From NCBI RefSeq assembly GCF_022259695.1, contig NZ_CP092099.1, forward strand, positions 2,092,471 to 2,156,470: a stretch of 64,000 nucleotides of DNA, given 5' to 3'. This stretch comes from Flaviramulus sp. BrNp1-15 (GTDB lineage Bacteria; Bacteroidota; Bacteroidia; Flavobacteriales; Flavobacteriaceae). The position numbers were made by a program, and so were the translations under genes. A model generated the notes under the pieces. The model ran no database searches. It was not told the origin of the DNA and worked only from the letters and a program-made list of their open reading frames with translations. Positions 26,001-33,468 of the stretch are shown here, piece after piece. Numbering within the stretch: the stretch's first letter is position 1; every line of letters starts with the position of its first letter.

Positions 26001-28146
26001 TTTTATCGCCTTCACAAGTGGGGTCAGCATTTTCAGTGATTACTGGAGTAATAACATTACCACAAACATCGTTTACTACCGGAGCTGTAGGTTGTGTAGC
26101 ACTCGCTAAACATTCTACAGTGCTAGCATCGTTAGCCGGAACAACAGGAGCAGTAGCAGAAGATATTGTTATGGTTTGCTGTACATTAATTGAATTATTA
26201 CAATCATCTGTGACACTATATGTTCTTGTAATTGTTTCAGGGCAATTGTTGTCTGATGAGTCAGATACAAAAGCTACAATAGGAGGAATACCAGAGTTAT
26301 CTGCTTCATCTGTTACAACTTCAACATCTGGTACTGGTAAATCAGCAATACATTCTATATTTATTGGTGACGGATCACTTGCTGTTGGAGGCTCGTTGAT
26401 ATAGTCTAAATAATCAATAGGAATATTATTAGGAACAGGAATTGGTTCCCCTCTACAAGGTCCAGTAGTTTGGTAACCTTGAATTAAATCTTCATTGAAA
26501 TCTATTCCAGATGTTGCTCCAGTACCACTTATAGTACCTTCAAGAGATACAACAGGATTAAACAATGGATCATTTAGCATAGAACAATCTGTTGTTACAG
26601 TAAGTCTAAAACCAATAGTTGCTATAATATGAGCAGGGTTATTTGGTATAGGAAGTGTTCCTAAATTCCAAACAATAAAGCCATTGTTTCCAGCGGTTGG
26701 GGGAACAATTACAGGGGCTGAATCACTAACTGTTGATGCATATGCTGGATTAACAGTATGCGTAATATTTAAATCAGTTGAGTTTACAGTATCAGGAATA
26801 GGAATGGTGATTACTGTATTGTTTATTTCTTCTGTTCCTGTATTCACAATATCAATTGTGTAATCAGAATTATCTCCTGGCTCTAAAGTAGAACCACCAG
26901 AGCTAATATTTGTATTTGTTAAAACACCTGTAGACTCTGGTACATAGGCATCAACAGCAAATGTTACATTAAATATCACATAGGAATCATTTACTGTACC
27001 ATAACGAAATGTTGTTGATGTTTGATTGTTATTGATAAGTTCATTATCATCAATGGTGATTGCATTATCATTTCCATTATCAATATTAAAAGTAACAATA
27101 TCTACACCTGTGTTATTTTGTATTTGAGGGTTTCTAGGATCATTATTACCATCACCATCATTATCTGTTAAAATAGAAGAGTTAAAAAAGTTTGTTGGAG
27201 TATTTGTACTGTGAGATAATGGTTCAAAAACCCCTGTATTTCTTCTTTCAATTTGGAAAAAATCACCAGTCCATCCAACTTCTCCTTCACTAGCCATAAT
27301 GCCCAATTTTACATTTACAGCTCCGTTTTGTACAGCTTGAAATCCTGATGCACTAATAGTATTAGCAGGACCACCAGCTCCTACATATGCATAACCATCA
27401 AATACAGTTATATCTCTCCAATTCATCTGGGAGTTTTCATAAACTACAACCATTCCCCAACCACCAGAGTATCCCGTAACATCTGCGTTTCCTTCTACCA
27501 AAGATATATCAGCAACGGTATATTCTCCTGTACCTCTAGCTCGAACAAAATCTGTAACTTCTACATAACCAACAAATATATTTCTATTAGTTCCATTAGT
27601 TGGGTAATTAATATTAGTAGGTGTAGCTGTAAAAGTTGTATAAGTTGTTTCTCCTTCACCTTTAATCGATACGTTACGTTTATCAAAAGATTTAGTTACA
27701 CCATCTTTAGTAACATTAAAAGTATTTGGATTGTTATCACCATCTAAATTAGGATCTGCACCGGTATCTGCTCGACCTACCCAATATAAACCAGCATAAA
27801 GGATATTAGAACATTGTTGTTTAGCTCCATTTTCATCTGAAAAAGTTAATGATGCTGATGATGAGTTAAAAGTAGAAGCTATTCCATCTACATCAACAAA
27901 CTGCATATCATCATCATTATCTGCAGTATTACTATAGTTTACTAAGGTAAGGTTTGTATTTCCTATCATAGAAAAATCACCCTTGACACTATAAACTTCT
28001 CTAGTTGGTGTTGCATCAGATGTTCTTGGGCTAAAAACAACTTGACCATAACTAAAAAAAGTGGTTGAAATAACCAAAGTAATAAATAGCAATAATTTAA
28101 TAGAGCTTTTGTCTCTTAATGCTACCTTAGTGTATAGTTTTTTCAT
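20002..28146 (-). CDS. Giant T9SS-secreted adhesin with HYR-like repeats and type B C-terminal sorting domain
   Basis: This 2714-residue surface protein has a signal peptide (to about FFSYGQ, residue 35). A 350-residue N-terminal region is typical of these adhesins (SVKGDFSMIGNTNLTLVN...), followed by a DUF11-like domain (about 405-560). Nineteen Ig/HYR-like repeats of 75-76 residues (about 665-2100) follow, then about five more divergent HYR modules (TTPPVLSLPNNVSAEC; recurrent TCxxxYTxxRTWTATDxCG). The C-terminal 90 residues form the gliding-motility-associated (type B) sorting domain (ITPNGDGFNESFDIEGIDLC, KIFNRWGALVYES, NGTYYYIIKL). The partner genes follow at once. It resembles SprB-type adhesins in layout, but a gliding role is not proven. 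The repeats may have recombined recently. Confidence 0.93.
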   Translation of the reverse strand: MKKLYTKVALRDKSSIKLLLFITLVISTTFFSYGQVVFSPRTSDATPTREVYSVKGDFSMIGNTNLTLVNYSNTADNDDDMQFVDVDGIASTFNSSSASLTFSDENGAKQQCSNILYAGLYWVGRADTGADPNLDGDNNPNTFNVTKDGVTKSFDKRNVSIKGEGETTYTTFTATPTNINYPTNGTNRNIFVGYVEVTDFVRARGTGEYTVADISLVEGNADVTGYSGGWGMVVVYENSQMNWRDITVFDGYAYVGAGGPANTISASGFQAVQNGAVNVKLGIMASEGEVGWTGDFFQIERRNTGVFEPLSHSTNTPTNFFNSSILTDNDGDGNNDPRNPQIQNNTGVDIVTFNIDNGNDNAITIDDNELINNNQTSTTFRYGTVNDSYVIFNVTFAVDAYVPESTGVLTNTNISSGGSTLEPGDNSDYTIDIVNTGTEEINNTVITIPIPDTVNSTDLNITHTVNPAYASTVSDSAPVIVPPTAGNNGFIVWNLGTLPIPNNPAHIIATIGFRLTVTTDCSMLNDPLFNPVVSLEGTISGTGATSGIDFNEDLIQGYQTTGPCRGEPIPVPNNIPIDYLDYINEPPTASDPSPINIECIADLPVPDVEVVTDEADNSGIPPIVAFVSDSSDNNCPETITRTYSVTDDCNNSINVQQTITISSATAPVVPANDASTVECLASATQPTAPVVNDVCGNVITPVITENADPTCEGDKIYTFTYTDCAGNSSVYTYTYTIDVVTAPVVPANDSSTVECLASATQPTAPVVNDVCGNAITPVITENTDPTCEGDKIYTFTYTDCAGNSSVYTYTYTIDVVTAPVVPANDSSTVECLADATQPTAPVVNDVCGNAITPVITENADPTCEGDKIYTFTYTDCAGNSSVYTYTYTIDVVTAPVVPANDSSTVECLASATQPTAPVVNDVCGNAITPVITENADPTCEGDKIYTFTYTDCAGNSSVYTYTYTIDLLAFTLPANGVQTVDNLAEATTPTPPTVNDNCGNEITPTGPTVSATPACQGAIVYTYTYTDCAGNTADWTYTYTIELAPFTVPADDSSTVECIANATTPTPPTVFDANGDEIVPVMTENVDPTCEGDKIYTFTYTDCAGNTEDWVYTYTIDVVTAPVVPTNDSSTVECLADATQPTAPVVNDVCGNAITPVITENADPTCEGDKIYTFTYTDCAGNSSVYTYTYTIDVVTAPVVPANDSSTVECLADATQPTAPVVNDVCGNAITPVITENADPTCEGDKIYTFTYTDCAGNSSVYTYTYTIDVVTAPVVPANDGSTVECLASATQPTAPVVNDVCGNAITPVITENADPTCEGDKIYTFTYTDCAGNSSVYTYTYTIDLLAFTLPANGVQTVDNLAEATTPTPPTVNDNCGNEITPTGPTVSATPACQGAIVYTYTYTDCAGNTADWTYTYTIELAPFTVPADDSSTVECIANATTPTPPTVFDANGDEIVPVMTENVDPTCEGDKIYTFTYTDCAGNTEDWVYTYTIDVVTAPVVPTNDSSTVECLADATQPTAPVVNDVCGNAITPVITENADPTCEGDKIYTFTYTDCAGNSSVYTYTYTIDVVTAPVVPANDSSTVECLADATQPTAPVVNDVCGNAITPVITENADPTCEGDKIYTFTYTDCAGNSSVYTYTYTIDVVTAPVVPANDSSTVECLADATQPTAPVVNDVCGNAITPVITENADPTCEGDKIYTFTYTDCAGNSSVYTYTYTIDLLAFTLPANGVQTVDNLAEATTPTPPTVNDNCGNEITPTGPTVSATPACQGAIVYTYTYTDCAGNTADWTYTYTIELAPFTVPADDSSTVECIANATTPTPPTVFDANGDEIVPVMTENVDPTCEGDKIYTFTYTDCAGNTEDWVYTYTIDVVTAPVVPTNDSSTVECLADATQPTAPVVNDVCGNAITPVITENADPTCEGDKIYTFTYTDCAGNSSVYTYTYTIDVVTAPVVPANDSSTVECLADATQPTAPVVNDVCGNAITPVITENADPTCEGDKIYTFTYTDCAGNSSVYTYTYTIDVVTAPVVPANDSSTVECLADATQPTAPVVNDVCGNAITPVITENADPTCEGDKIYTFTYTDCAGNNSVYTYTYTVKDTTPPVLSLPNNVSAECSDDLTPISFGTATATDNCDPNPIISFNDVRTDDACEGTYTITRTWTATDACGNITTANQIISTSDTTAPEFDQTTLPGDVVVECDNVPLADTLTASDNCGNAIVTVEDIRTDGNCDYNYTITRTYTATDDCGLTNTHVQTITVQDTTPPTFVETLPATSLVVECDAIPTAQVLTATDSCGAATVSVSDTRTDGTCPNSYTLARTWTATDECGLTTTHTQIITVQDTTPPTFDQTPPRNTTVECDAIPDVTNITASDNCGSATVTVNDVITNGDCPSNYFIARTWIATDECGLTTSHTQIITVQDTTAPVPTSTYEETLDVSCIDIPEAPELEFEDNCSSNITVVFNETNSFDENVFEDYQIIRTWTVRDECNNEEVYTQILNVTLDEIYSEIVAEDRCFDEGIFNLNNLISDTLNTNGTWELLEGNPDATLNGSIFDPTVLELSEDFLPDDGGIDYRFRYTTTDQGCISITEVIMNIHADCVVLPCGENDIEISTAITPNGDGFNESFDIEGIDLCGFVAEVKIFNRWGALVYESNNYTLGSIKTSGAKGDWDGTPNTSIGNAGKLPNGTYYYIIKLQNSGLSPLTGPIYLGTK
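21835..26155 (-). repeat. Nineteen tandem 225-228 bp coding repeats in the adhesin
   Basis: Three domain types are present: A (76 aa, starting APVVPANDSSTVEC), B (76 aa, AFTLPANGVQTVDN) and C (75 aa, PFTVPADDSSTVEC). In protein order they read AAAAB C AAAB C AAAB C AAA, that is 13 A, 3 B and 3 C. Many A copies are nearly identical at the DNA level. Edges are given to within a few bases. Confidence 0.92.
22501..25911 (-). repeat. Three copies of a 1137-bp higher-order repeat (AAABC)
   Basis: The same sequence block recurs at 22501, 23638 and 24775, exactly 1137 bp (379 codons = 76+76+76+76+75) apart. The first two copies differ by only a few bases on reading; the third drifts more in its A domains. 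This shows duplication of a five-domain block by unequal recombination, on top of the older single-domain duplications. Confidence 0.9.
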
Positions 28147-28178
28147 TTCTTAAATCTTTATAATGGATTTATTTCTTG

Positions 28179-28697
28179 TTATGATGGCTTCGCATAAATA
28201 TGAAAAACTCTCACGTTAGAATTTGTTTTAATAAATTTTTTAATATCGTCAGCTGTGTGTTTAAAATAACATTTAACATAAACATATTTTAAATTTTCAA
28301 ATTCTGAGATATTTGATAAATCAATTGGATTATTTAAATCACTAATAGATTCCAATTTTAGTGTTATAAGTTCTACACTCTTGTAATTATTATTTTTGCT
28401 ATTAAGAATACTATATGATTGAGAGTTTTCTATGGTAATTTTTTTGATAGGATTATTACCATAGATTTTTTTAATAGTATTGTTATCTATGTATATTGTA
28501 GGGTGTAGATTATGTATAAGGTTATAAAAATCTATTCTATTATTTTTTTTAGCAATAGAGCTTTTAGCTTGAATGTTGCTAATGCTATTCAACTCCAAAA
28601 TATCAGCATCTTGAGCGACTATTTGATCTGAAGAAAACAAATAAATGCAGAATGTAAAAATTAATTTTATCAATACTAAAGTTGATTTATTTTTCAT
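28179..28697 (-). CDS. Hypothetical secreted protein, first gene of the adhesin operon
   Basis: This 172-residue protein starts at the ATG at 28697, because that Met opens a clean signal peptide (KNKSTLVLIKLIFTFCIYLF...IVAQ). A longer open frame to 28754 adds 19 residues without signal character. The mature part is Asn/Ile/Lys-rich with regular LKLESISDLNNPIDLSNISE-like hydrophobic spacing that hints at a few leucine-rich-repeat-like turns. No sorting domain or lipobox is present. It lies 32 bp upstream of the giant adhesin gene and is probably co-transcribed; a role in adhesin export or regulation is only inference. Confidence 0.6.
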   Translation of the reverse strand: MKNKSTLVLIKLIFTFCIYLFSSDQIVAQDADILELNSISNIQAKSSIAKKNNRIDFYNLIHNLHPTIYIDNNTIKKIYGNNPIKKITIENSQSYSILNSKNNNYKSVELITLKLESISDLNNPIDLSNISEFENLKYVYVKCYFKHTADDIKKFIKTNSNVRVFHIYAKPS

Positions 28698-28973
28698 TTT
28701 AAATAAAATTAAGTTTTTTATAAAACTATATAAGTACAAAAACAGGTGTATCAATATTAATTAACACAACAAGAATCATTCAAATTTTTAGTTCGTATTA
28801 TATTTAAACAGTTTTTTGAGGGAAAAAACAGGAGGGATAAAAATTGTGCTGTAAAGCTGCAATTAAATATTATTTTTTGATTCGGGTTCATAAATTCTAG
28901 ATTTTGTAGGTATAGCAAAAAAAAACATATGATATCATTTGTTCAAAAATACATGGTAAATCACTCATATATT

Positions 28974-29004
28974 CGATTAAAAGCTATTTACAAACTTTTA
29001 ATCG
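28974..29004. promoter_or_regulatory. Inverted repeat CGATTAAAAG / CTTTTAATCG in the divergent intergenic region
   Basis: A perfect 10-bp inverted repeat (28974-28983 with 28995-29004) has an 11-bp spacer. It sits in the 454-bp gap between the adhesin operon and sixA. Nine bases of each arm (CGATTAAAA) are the same as in the inverted repeat upstream of the CAP lipoprotein, so both may bind one regulator. The rest of the gap on the adhesin side (28698-28970) shows no clear promoter match or small gene. Confidence 0.5.
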
Positions 29005-29071
29005 TTATAAAATGTTACTTAGCGACATGCTTATAATTCCTTAATTTTTAATATTTTATTTATATTTTTCC

Positions 29072-29079
29072 TAAATTTG
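29072..29079 (+). promoter_or_regulatory. -7 element of the sixA promoter
   Basis: TAAATTTG matches TAnnTTTG, with only a weak -33 candidate upstream. Transcription would start near 29086, placing the three phased TCGA elements inside the leader. Confidence 0.45.
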
Positions 29080-29096
29080 TATAACAAATAATATGC

Positions 29097-29150
29097 TTTT
29101 TATCGAATAAAACAACTTTTTGTCGATAAAAATTGCATTTTGTCGATTAA
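29097..29150 (+). promoter_or_regulatory. Three TCGA elements at exact 20-bp spacing before sixA
   Basis: TTTTTATCGAATAAAA, TTTTTGTCGATAAAAA and ATTTTGTCGATTAA place TCGA at 29103, 29123 and 29143. The last element abuts the start codon at 29152. Exact two-turn spacing suggests cooperative protein binding on one DNA face. If the -7 box at 29072 is used, binding here would block elongation or act on the RNA. Confidence 0.5.
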
Positions 29151-29151
29151 T

Positions 29152-29637
29152 ATGAAAAAATTAATTCTAGTAAGACACGCAAAATCGTCATGGGAACACG
29201 ATGTTATTGACCATGAAAGACCTTTAAACAAAAGAGGGGTAAATGATGCTAATTTAGTTTCAAAAAAAATAAGTAAAAATGACCTAAAAATCGATATGGT
29301 TTTGTCCAGTGATGCTATGCGGGCAAAAACCACAGCTGACATTTTTGTAGCCAATTTAAATATTGATAAGACTATTTTTAGTTTAAATCATGATTTATAT
29401 GATTTTGCAGGTAATGATTTACTTAGAGTCATTAAATCTTGTGACAATTCAGTAAATAACCTTATGGTTTTTGGTCATAACCATGCCATTACAGGTTTTG
29501 TAAATACTCACGGTAGTATATCAATTGATAATGTGCCTACTTCTGGTGTTACAATTATAGAATTTGATATTGATAACTGGAAAGACTTAAAAAAAGGAAA
29601 AACTACAAAAACTTTGTTTCCAAGAGATTTAAAGTAA
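29152..29637 (+). CDS. sixA: Phosphohistidine phosphatase, SixA-like (histidine phosphatase superfamily)
   Basis: This 161-residue cytoplasmic phosphatase has the RHG-type motif LVRHAKSSWEHD at the N-terminus (catalytic His about residue 8), a second conserved segment SSDAMRAKTTADIF, and the C-terminal His in FGHNHAITGFVN. SixA removes phosphate from His-phosphorylated proteins. The ATG at 29152 is preferred over an in-frame TTG at 29140, which lies within the last phased repeat. It precedes ppk1 and ppx, hinting at a phosphate or polyphosphate context; the real substrate is unknown. Confidence 0.88.
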   Translation: MKKLILVRHAKSSWEHDVIDHERPLNKRGVNDANLVSKKISKNDLKIDMVLSSDAMRAKTTADIFVANLNIDKTIFSLNHDLYDFAGNDLLRVIKSCDNSVNNLMVFGHNHAITGFVNTHGSISIDNVPTSGVTIIEFDIDNWKDLKKGKTTKTLFPRDLK

Positions 29638-29733
29638 TATTATAGTAAAAAAACTATCAATTGTTTTAAAAGTTTGATGCTTTCATTAAAATTCATTAAG
29701 TTTTTAAACTTAGCAATTTCATATCATTTTTTT

Positions 29734-29766
29734 ATCTTAAAATTAAGATCAAATAGAATATATTTG
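29734..29766 (+). promoter_or_regulatory. ppk1 promoter with overlapping palindrome
   Basis: TATATTTG (29759-29766) fits the -7 consensus 30 bp before the ppk1 ATG. Just upstream, ATCTTAA-AA-TTAAGAT (29734-29749) is a near-palindrome lying where the -33 region and spacer would be, a plausible operator. ppk1 may thus be expressed apart from sixA. Confidence 0.4.
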
Positions 29767-29795
29767 TTCATATATTAAAATTTAAAAAAATCTTA

Positions 29796-31856
29796 ATGAC
29801 GAAAGAAACTACTAAAAATAGTTATGTAAATAGAGAAATAAGTTGGCTTCAGTTTAATGCTCGAGTTTTACAAGAGGCTTCAGATGAGACAGTTCCATTA
29901 ATTGAGCGTTTACGTTTTTTAGGGATTTTCTCTAATAACTTAGATGAATTTTTTAAAGTTAGATATGCTACGGTAAAACGTATTGTGGAAGCTGGAAAAG
30001 GTGGGAAAAGTGAACTTGGTGGTATTAGAGCCAAAGAATTACTTGAAATTATCACCCAAATTGTAATTGAACAGCAAACAGAAAGTCTTAAAATTTTAAA
30101 AACTATTCATAAAAGACTTGAAGATGAAAATATCTATGTAATTAATGAAAATCATATAGATGAAACTCAGCATGATTTTATAAAAAACTATTTTTTAAGA
30201 ACCATAAGTCCTGCTTTAGTAACTATTATTCTTAACGATTCTGTGGTGCTTCCAAACTTAAAAGATAGTGCAGCCTATTTAGCAGTTAAAATGCTAATGC
30301 CTGATAACGACAAGCAATTTGCATTAATAGAGATACCTAGAGCAATTGATAGGTTTGTTGAATTACCCAAACAAGGCGAAAAGAGTTATATCATTATGAT
30401 AGACGATTTATTGCGCCATTGTTTGAGTGATATCTTTAATATTTTCGACTATAAGTCCATATCTGCTCATATGATAAAAATAACTCGAGATGGTGAGTTA
30501 GATTTTGAAAGTGATTTAAGTAAAAGTTTCATAGAAAAAATATCCGATAGTGTAAAACATAGGCAAATAGGTGAACCTGTAAGATTTGTTTACGATAAAA
30601 CAATTGATAAAGACACGCTTAATTATTTAATGTCTAAAATGGGAATTGATGATACAGATAGCATCATTCCTGGTGGTCGTTATCATAACAGGAGAGACTA
30701 CATGGGTTTTCCAAGTTTAGGAAGAACAGATCTTTTGTATGATAAAATTGAAGCTTTGCCAATTAAAGGATTAAGTCTTCAGGATAGTATTTTCGAAGCT
30801 ATTTCTGAAAAAGATTATTTACTTCACGCACCTTATCAAACATTTTCATATGTGGTTAAGTTTTTACGAGAAGCAGCTTTAGATCCAGAAGTAAAAACTA
30901 TAAAAATTACCATTTATCGTTTAGCCGAAATATCTCACATAGCAAGTTCATTAATTAATGCAGCAATTAATGGTAAAGCTGTTACAGTTTCTATAGAACT
31001 TCGCGCCAGATTTGACGAGCAAGCCAATATAGATTATGCACAACAAATGGAAGAAGAAGGTATTAACCTTATTTTTGGAGTTGCTGGACTTAAAGTACAT
31101 AGTAAAATGTGTGTTATAGAGCGTTTAGAGGGTAGGAAAACTAAACGTTATGGATTTATAAGTACAGGTAATTTTAACGAATCTACTGCAAAAATATATA
31201 CAGATTATACGTTATTTACTTCTAATCAAAAAATTCTGAAGGATGTAAATAAAATTTTCAACTTTTTTGATGCCAATTATAAAATTTACAGATACAAGCA
31301 TTTAATTGTTTCACCACATTATACTCAAAAAGCAGTTTTCAGATTAATAGATAACGAAATTGAGAAGGTTAAAAATGGTAAAGAAGGGCTAATTAGGCTT
31401 AAAATGAACAGTATTTCTAGTTATGCAATGGTTGATAAACTTTATCAAGCTAGTAGAGCAGGAGTTAAAATTCAAATGATAATTAGAGGTATTTGCTGTT
31501 TAATCCCAGGTGTTAAAGACATGAGCGAAAATATTGAAGCTATTAGTATAGTTGATAAATTTTTAGAACACCCAAGAGTATATATTTTTGGTAAAGATGA
31601 AGATGCTAAATTATATATTTCTTCAGCAGATTGGATGACAAGAAATATAGAGAATAGAGTAGAAGTAAGTTGCCCTATTTATGATGAAGATATTAAGAAA
31701 GAGATTATAGATACCTTCAATATTAGCTGGAATGATAACGTTAAAGCAAGGTTATTAAATGGTTCACAAGAAAATGAATATAGAGTAAATGATAACGAAA
31801 AAGTAAGGTCCCAGTTTGCTATGTATGATTATTATGTTAAAAAATTAGAAAATTAG
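29796..31856 (+). CDS. ppk1: Polyphosphate kinase 1
   Basis: At 686 residues it has the full PPK1 length. It has the N-terminal helical domain (YVNREISWLQFNARVLQEA), the head domain, and two phospholipase-D-like catalytic domains. The autophosphorylated His lies in GLKVHSKMCVIER and the second catalytic His in KFLEHPRVYIFG. IKITIYRLAEISHI and the RARFDEQANIDYA stretch are strongly conserved. It makes long-chain polyphosphate from ATP reversibly. ppx starts one base after its stop, so synthesis and breakdown enzymes are made together. Confidence 0.97.
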   Translation: MTKETTKNSYVNREISWLQFNARVLQEASDETVPLIERLRFLGIFSNNLDEFFKVRYATVKRIVEAGKGGKSELGGIRAKELLEIITQIVIEQQTESLKILKTIHKRLEDENIYVINENHIDETQHDFIKNYFLRTISPALVTIILNDSVVLPNLKDSAAYLAVKMLMPDNDKQFALIEIPRAIDRFVELPKQGEKSYIIMIDDLLRHCLSDIFNIFDYKSISAHMIKITRDGELDFESDLSKSFIEKISDSVKHRQIGEPVRFVYDKTIDKDTLNYLMSKMGIDDTDSIIPGGRYHNRRDYMGFPSLGRTDLLYDKIEALPIKGLSLQDSIFEAISEKDYLLHAPYQTFSYVVKFLREAALDPEVKTIKITIYRLAEISHIASSLINAAINGKAVTVSIELRARFDEQANIDYAQQMEEEGINLIFGVAGLKVHSKMCVIERLEGRKTKRYGFISTGNFNESTAKIYTDYTLFTSNQKILKDVNKIFNFFDANYKIYRYKHLIVSPHYTQKAVFRLIDNEIEKVKNGKEGLIRLKMNSISSYAMVDKLYQASRAGVKIQMIIRGICCLIPGVKDMSENIEAISIVDKFLEHPRVYIFGKDEDAKLYISSADWMTRNIENRVEVSCPIYDEDIKKEIIDTFNISWNDNVKARLLNGSQENEYRVNDNEKVRSQFAMYDYYVKKLEN

Positions 31857-31857
31857 T

Positions 31858-32763
31858 ATGCTTTCAATAAAAAAATATGCTGCCATAGATATTGGTTCAA
31901 ATGCTGTAAGATTACTCATATCAAATATTATAGAACAAAAAGGTAGACCTGTTCAATTTAAAAAAAACTCTTTGGTTCGTGTTCCTATTCGATTAGGAGC
32001 AGATGTATTCTTAAAAAACAAAATATCTAAAGAAAACACGCAACGTATGTTAGATACTATGCTTGCTTTTAAATTATTAATGAAATCGCATAAAGTTGTT
32101 AAATACAAAGCTTGTGCTACATCTGCAATGCGAGAGTCTGATAACGGAAAAAAAATAGTTGATTTAGTTTTAGAGCATTCAGGAATAAGTATTGATGTTA
32201 TTGGAGGTGAAGAAGAAGCAGCTATAATTGCTGCAACAGATTTAAATAAATTTATAGATAACAACAAAACCTATTTATATGTAGATGTAGGTGGTGGTAG
32301 TACAGAATTTACTATAATAGACCAAGGTAACCAAGTAACATCCAGATCTTTTAAAATAGGAACTGTAAGGTTGTTAAATGATATGGTTAAAAAAGAAGCG
32401 TGGCAGGAGTTGGAAATGTGGATTAAAGATAATGTAAAAGACTATGAAAAAATAGATGTTTTGGGGTCTGGAGGAAACATCAACAAAATATTCAAAATCT
32501 CTGGAAAAGCTTTAGGTAAGCCACTTACATATTTTTATATGACATCGTATTATAATATGCTTCAAACCTATTCTTACGAAGAACGTATTACAGAGTTAGA
32601 TTTAAATCAAGATAGAGCAGATGTAATTATTCCCGCTATGCGTATTTACCTTTCTGCAATGAAATGGGGTGGTGCAAAAAACATTTATGTACCAAAAATA
32701 GGGCTTGCTGATGGTATTATTAAAAGCATCTATTACGATACTGTTTCTAGCAATACACAGTAA
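31858..32763 (+). CDS. ppx: Exopolyphosphatase, Ppx/GppA family (short form)
   Basis: This 301-residue sugar-kinase/actin-fold phosphatase has the phosphate-1 motif AAIDIGSNAVRLLI, phosphate-2 motif YVDVGGGSTEFTII, and a catalytic acidic stretch GGEEEAAIIAA. It lacks the C-terminal HD-like domain of the long E. coli form. It hydrolyses the terminal phosphate of polyphosphate, or the 5' phosphate of pppGpp if it acts as GppA. Its position directly after ppk1 favours the polyphosphate role. Confidence 0.93.
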   Translation: MLSIKKYAAIDIGSNAVRLLISNIIEQKGRPVQFKKNSLVRVPIRLGADVFLKNKISKENTQRMLDTMLAFKLLMKSHKVVKYKACATSAMRESDNGKKIVDLVLEHSGISIDVIGGEEEAAIIAATDLNKFIDNNKTYLYVDVGGGSTEFTIIDQGNQVTSRSFKIGTVRLLNDMVKKEAWQELEMWIKDNVKDYEKIDVLGSGGNINKIFKISGKALGKPLTYFYMTSYYNMLQTYSYEERITELDLNQDRADVIIPAMRIYLSAMKWGGAKNIYVPKIGLADGIIKSIYYDTVSSNTQ

Positions 32764-32862
32764 AATTATGCACTTTACCTTTTATAGTTGTTTAATTTTA
32801 TATTTATAATATATATTCGTGTGCATATAATTGCTATAAATTATATCCCAAAGCTATTATTT

Positions 32863-33468
32863 ATGAAAAAATTTTTACTACTAACAATTCTACTTTGTTT
32901 TTCTAATTACAGTTTTTCTCAAGATAAAGAGAAAGACACTAAAGAAATAGAAGAAAAGAAAGAATCAGTTCAAGAAAAGCCTGAAGAACATTCATTTCAA
33001 GGTGTAAAGTATGGTGTTAGAGGTGGTTATAATATATCAAACTTAGATATTGATGGATCGCCTATTTCAGAAAATAAGCATAGAAACAGTATTTATATTG
33101 GTTTTTTTGCAAATATTGGTTTATCAAAAACCATATCATTAGTACCTGAAATACAATTTTCTGCTGAAGGCGCAAATGCAGAACCACTTAATTTAGATTA
33201 CATACAAGCTCCTATACTTTTAAGATTTAGATTTAGCGAAAAATTTCACGCTGGTTTTGGACCTCAAGTAGGATTAAAAGTTCATAAATACGAAGATGGT
33301 ATGGCAAACTTTGCCTATTCTGGAGTAGCCGGAGTAGAGTATAAAGTTAACTACGCCATATTTGTTGATGCTAGATATACCTATGGGTTTAGAAATGTTT
33401 TTGATGAAAAAACAGGCGTAACAGCTAAAAATACTAATATACAAATAGGTGTTGGTTATAAGTTTTAA
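32863..33468 (+). CDS. Outer membrane beta-barrel protein, PorT/OmpW-like
   Basis: This 201-residue protein starts at the ATG at 32863, which opens a signal peptide (KKFLLLTILLCFSNYSFSQ). A highly charged segment with repeated Lys/Glu follows (about 21-45), then an eight-strand-type barrel (GVRGGYNISNLDIDG, SIYIGFFANIGLSKTISLVP, LLRFRFSEKFHAGFGPQVGL, IQIGVGYKF at the end). It belongs to the PF13568-type barrel family common in Bacteroidota; the cargo and function are unknown. It ends with a 4-bp convergent overlap with miaE. Confidence 0.83.
   Translation: MKKFLLLTILLCFSNYSFSQDKEKDTKEIEEKKESVQEKPEEHSFQGVKYGVRGGYNISNLDIDGSPISENKHRNSIYIGFFANIGLSKTISLVPEIQFSAEGANAEPLNLDYIQAPILLRFRFSEKFHAGFGPQVGLKVHKYEDGMANFAYSGVAGVEYKVNYAIFVDARYTYGFRNVFDEKTGVTAKNTNIQIGVGYKF

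Noticed and set aside
21835-26155. Regular repeats that could suggest a CRISPR array or satellite DNA
   Set aside because: The period is 225-228 bp, in frame, and encodes protein domains; no short repeats with unique spacers and no cas genes.
26018-26404. 128-codon open frame on the plus strand inside the adhesin repeats
   Set aside because: It is a shadow of the repeat-rich adhesin gene on the other strand; no family match or start signal, and its composition follows the repeat.
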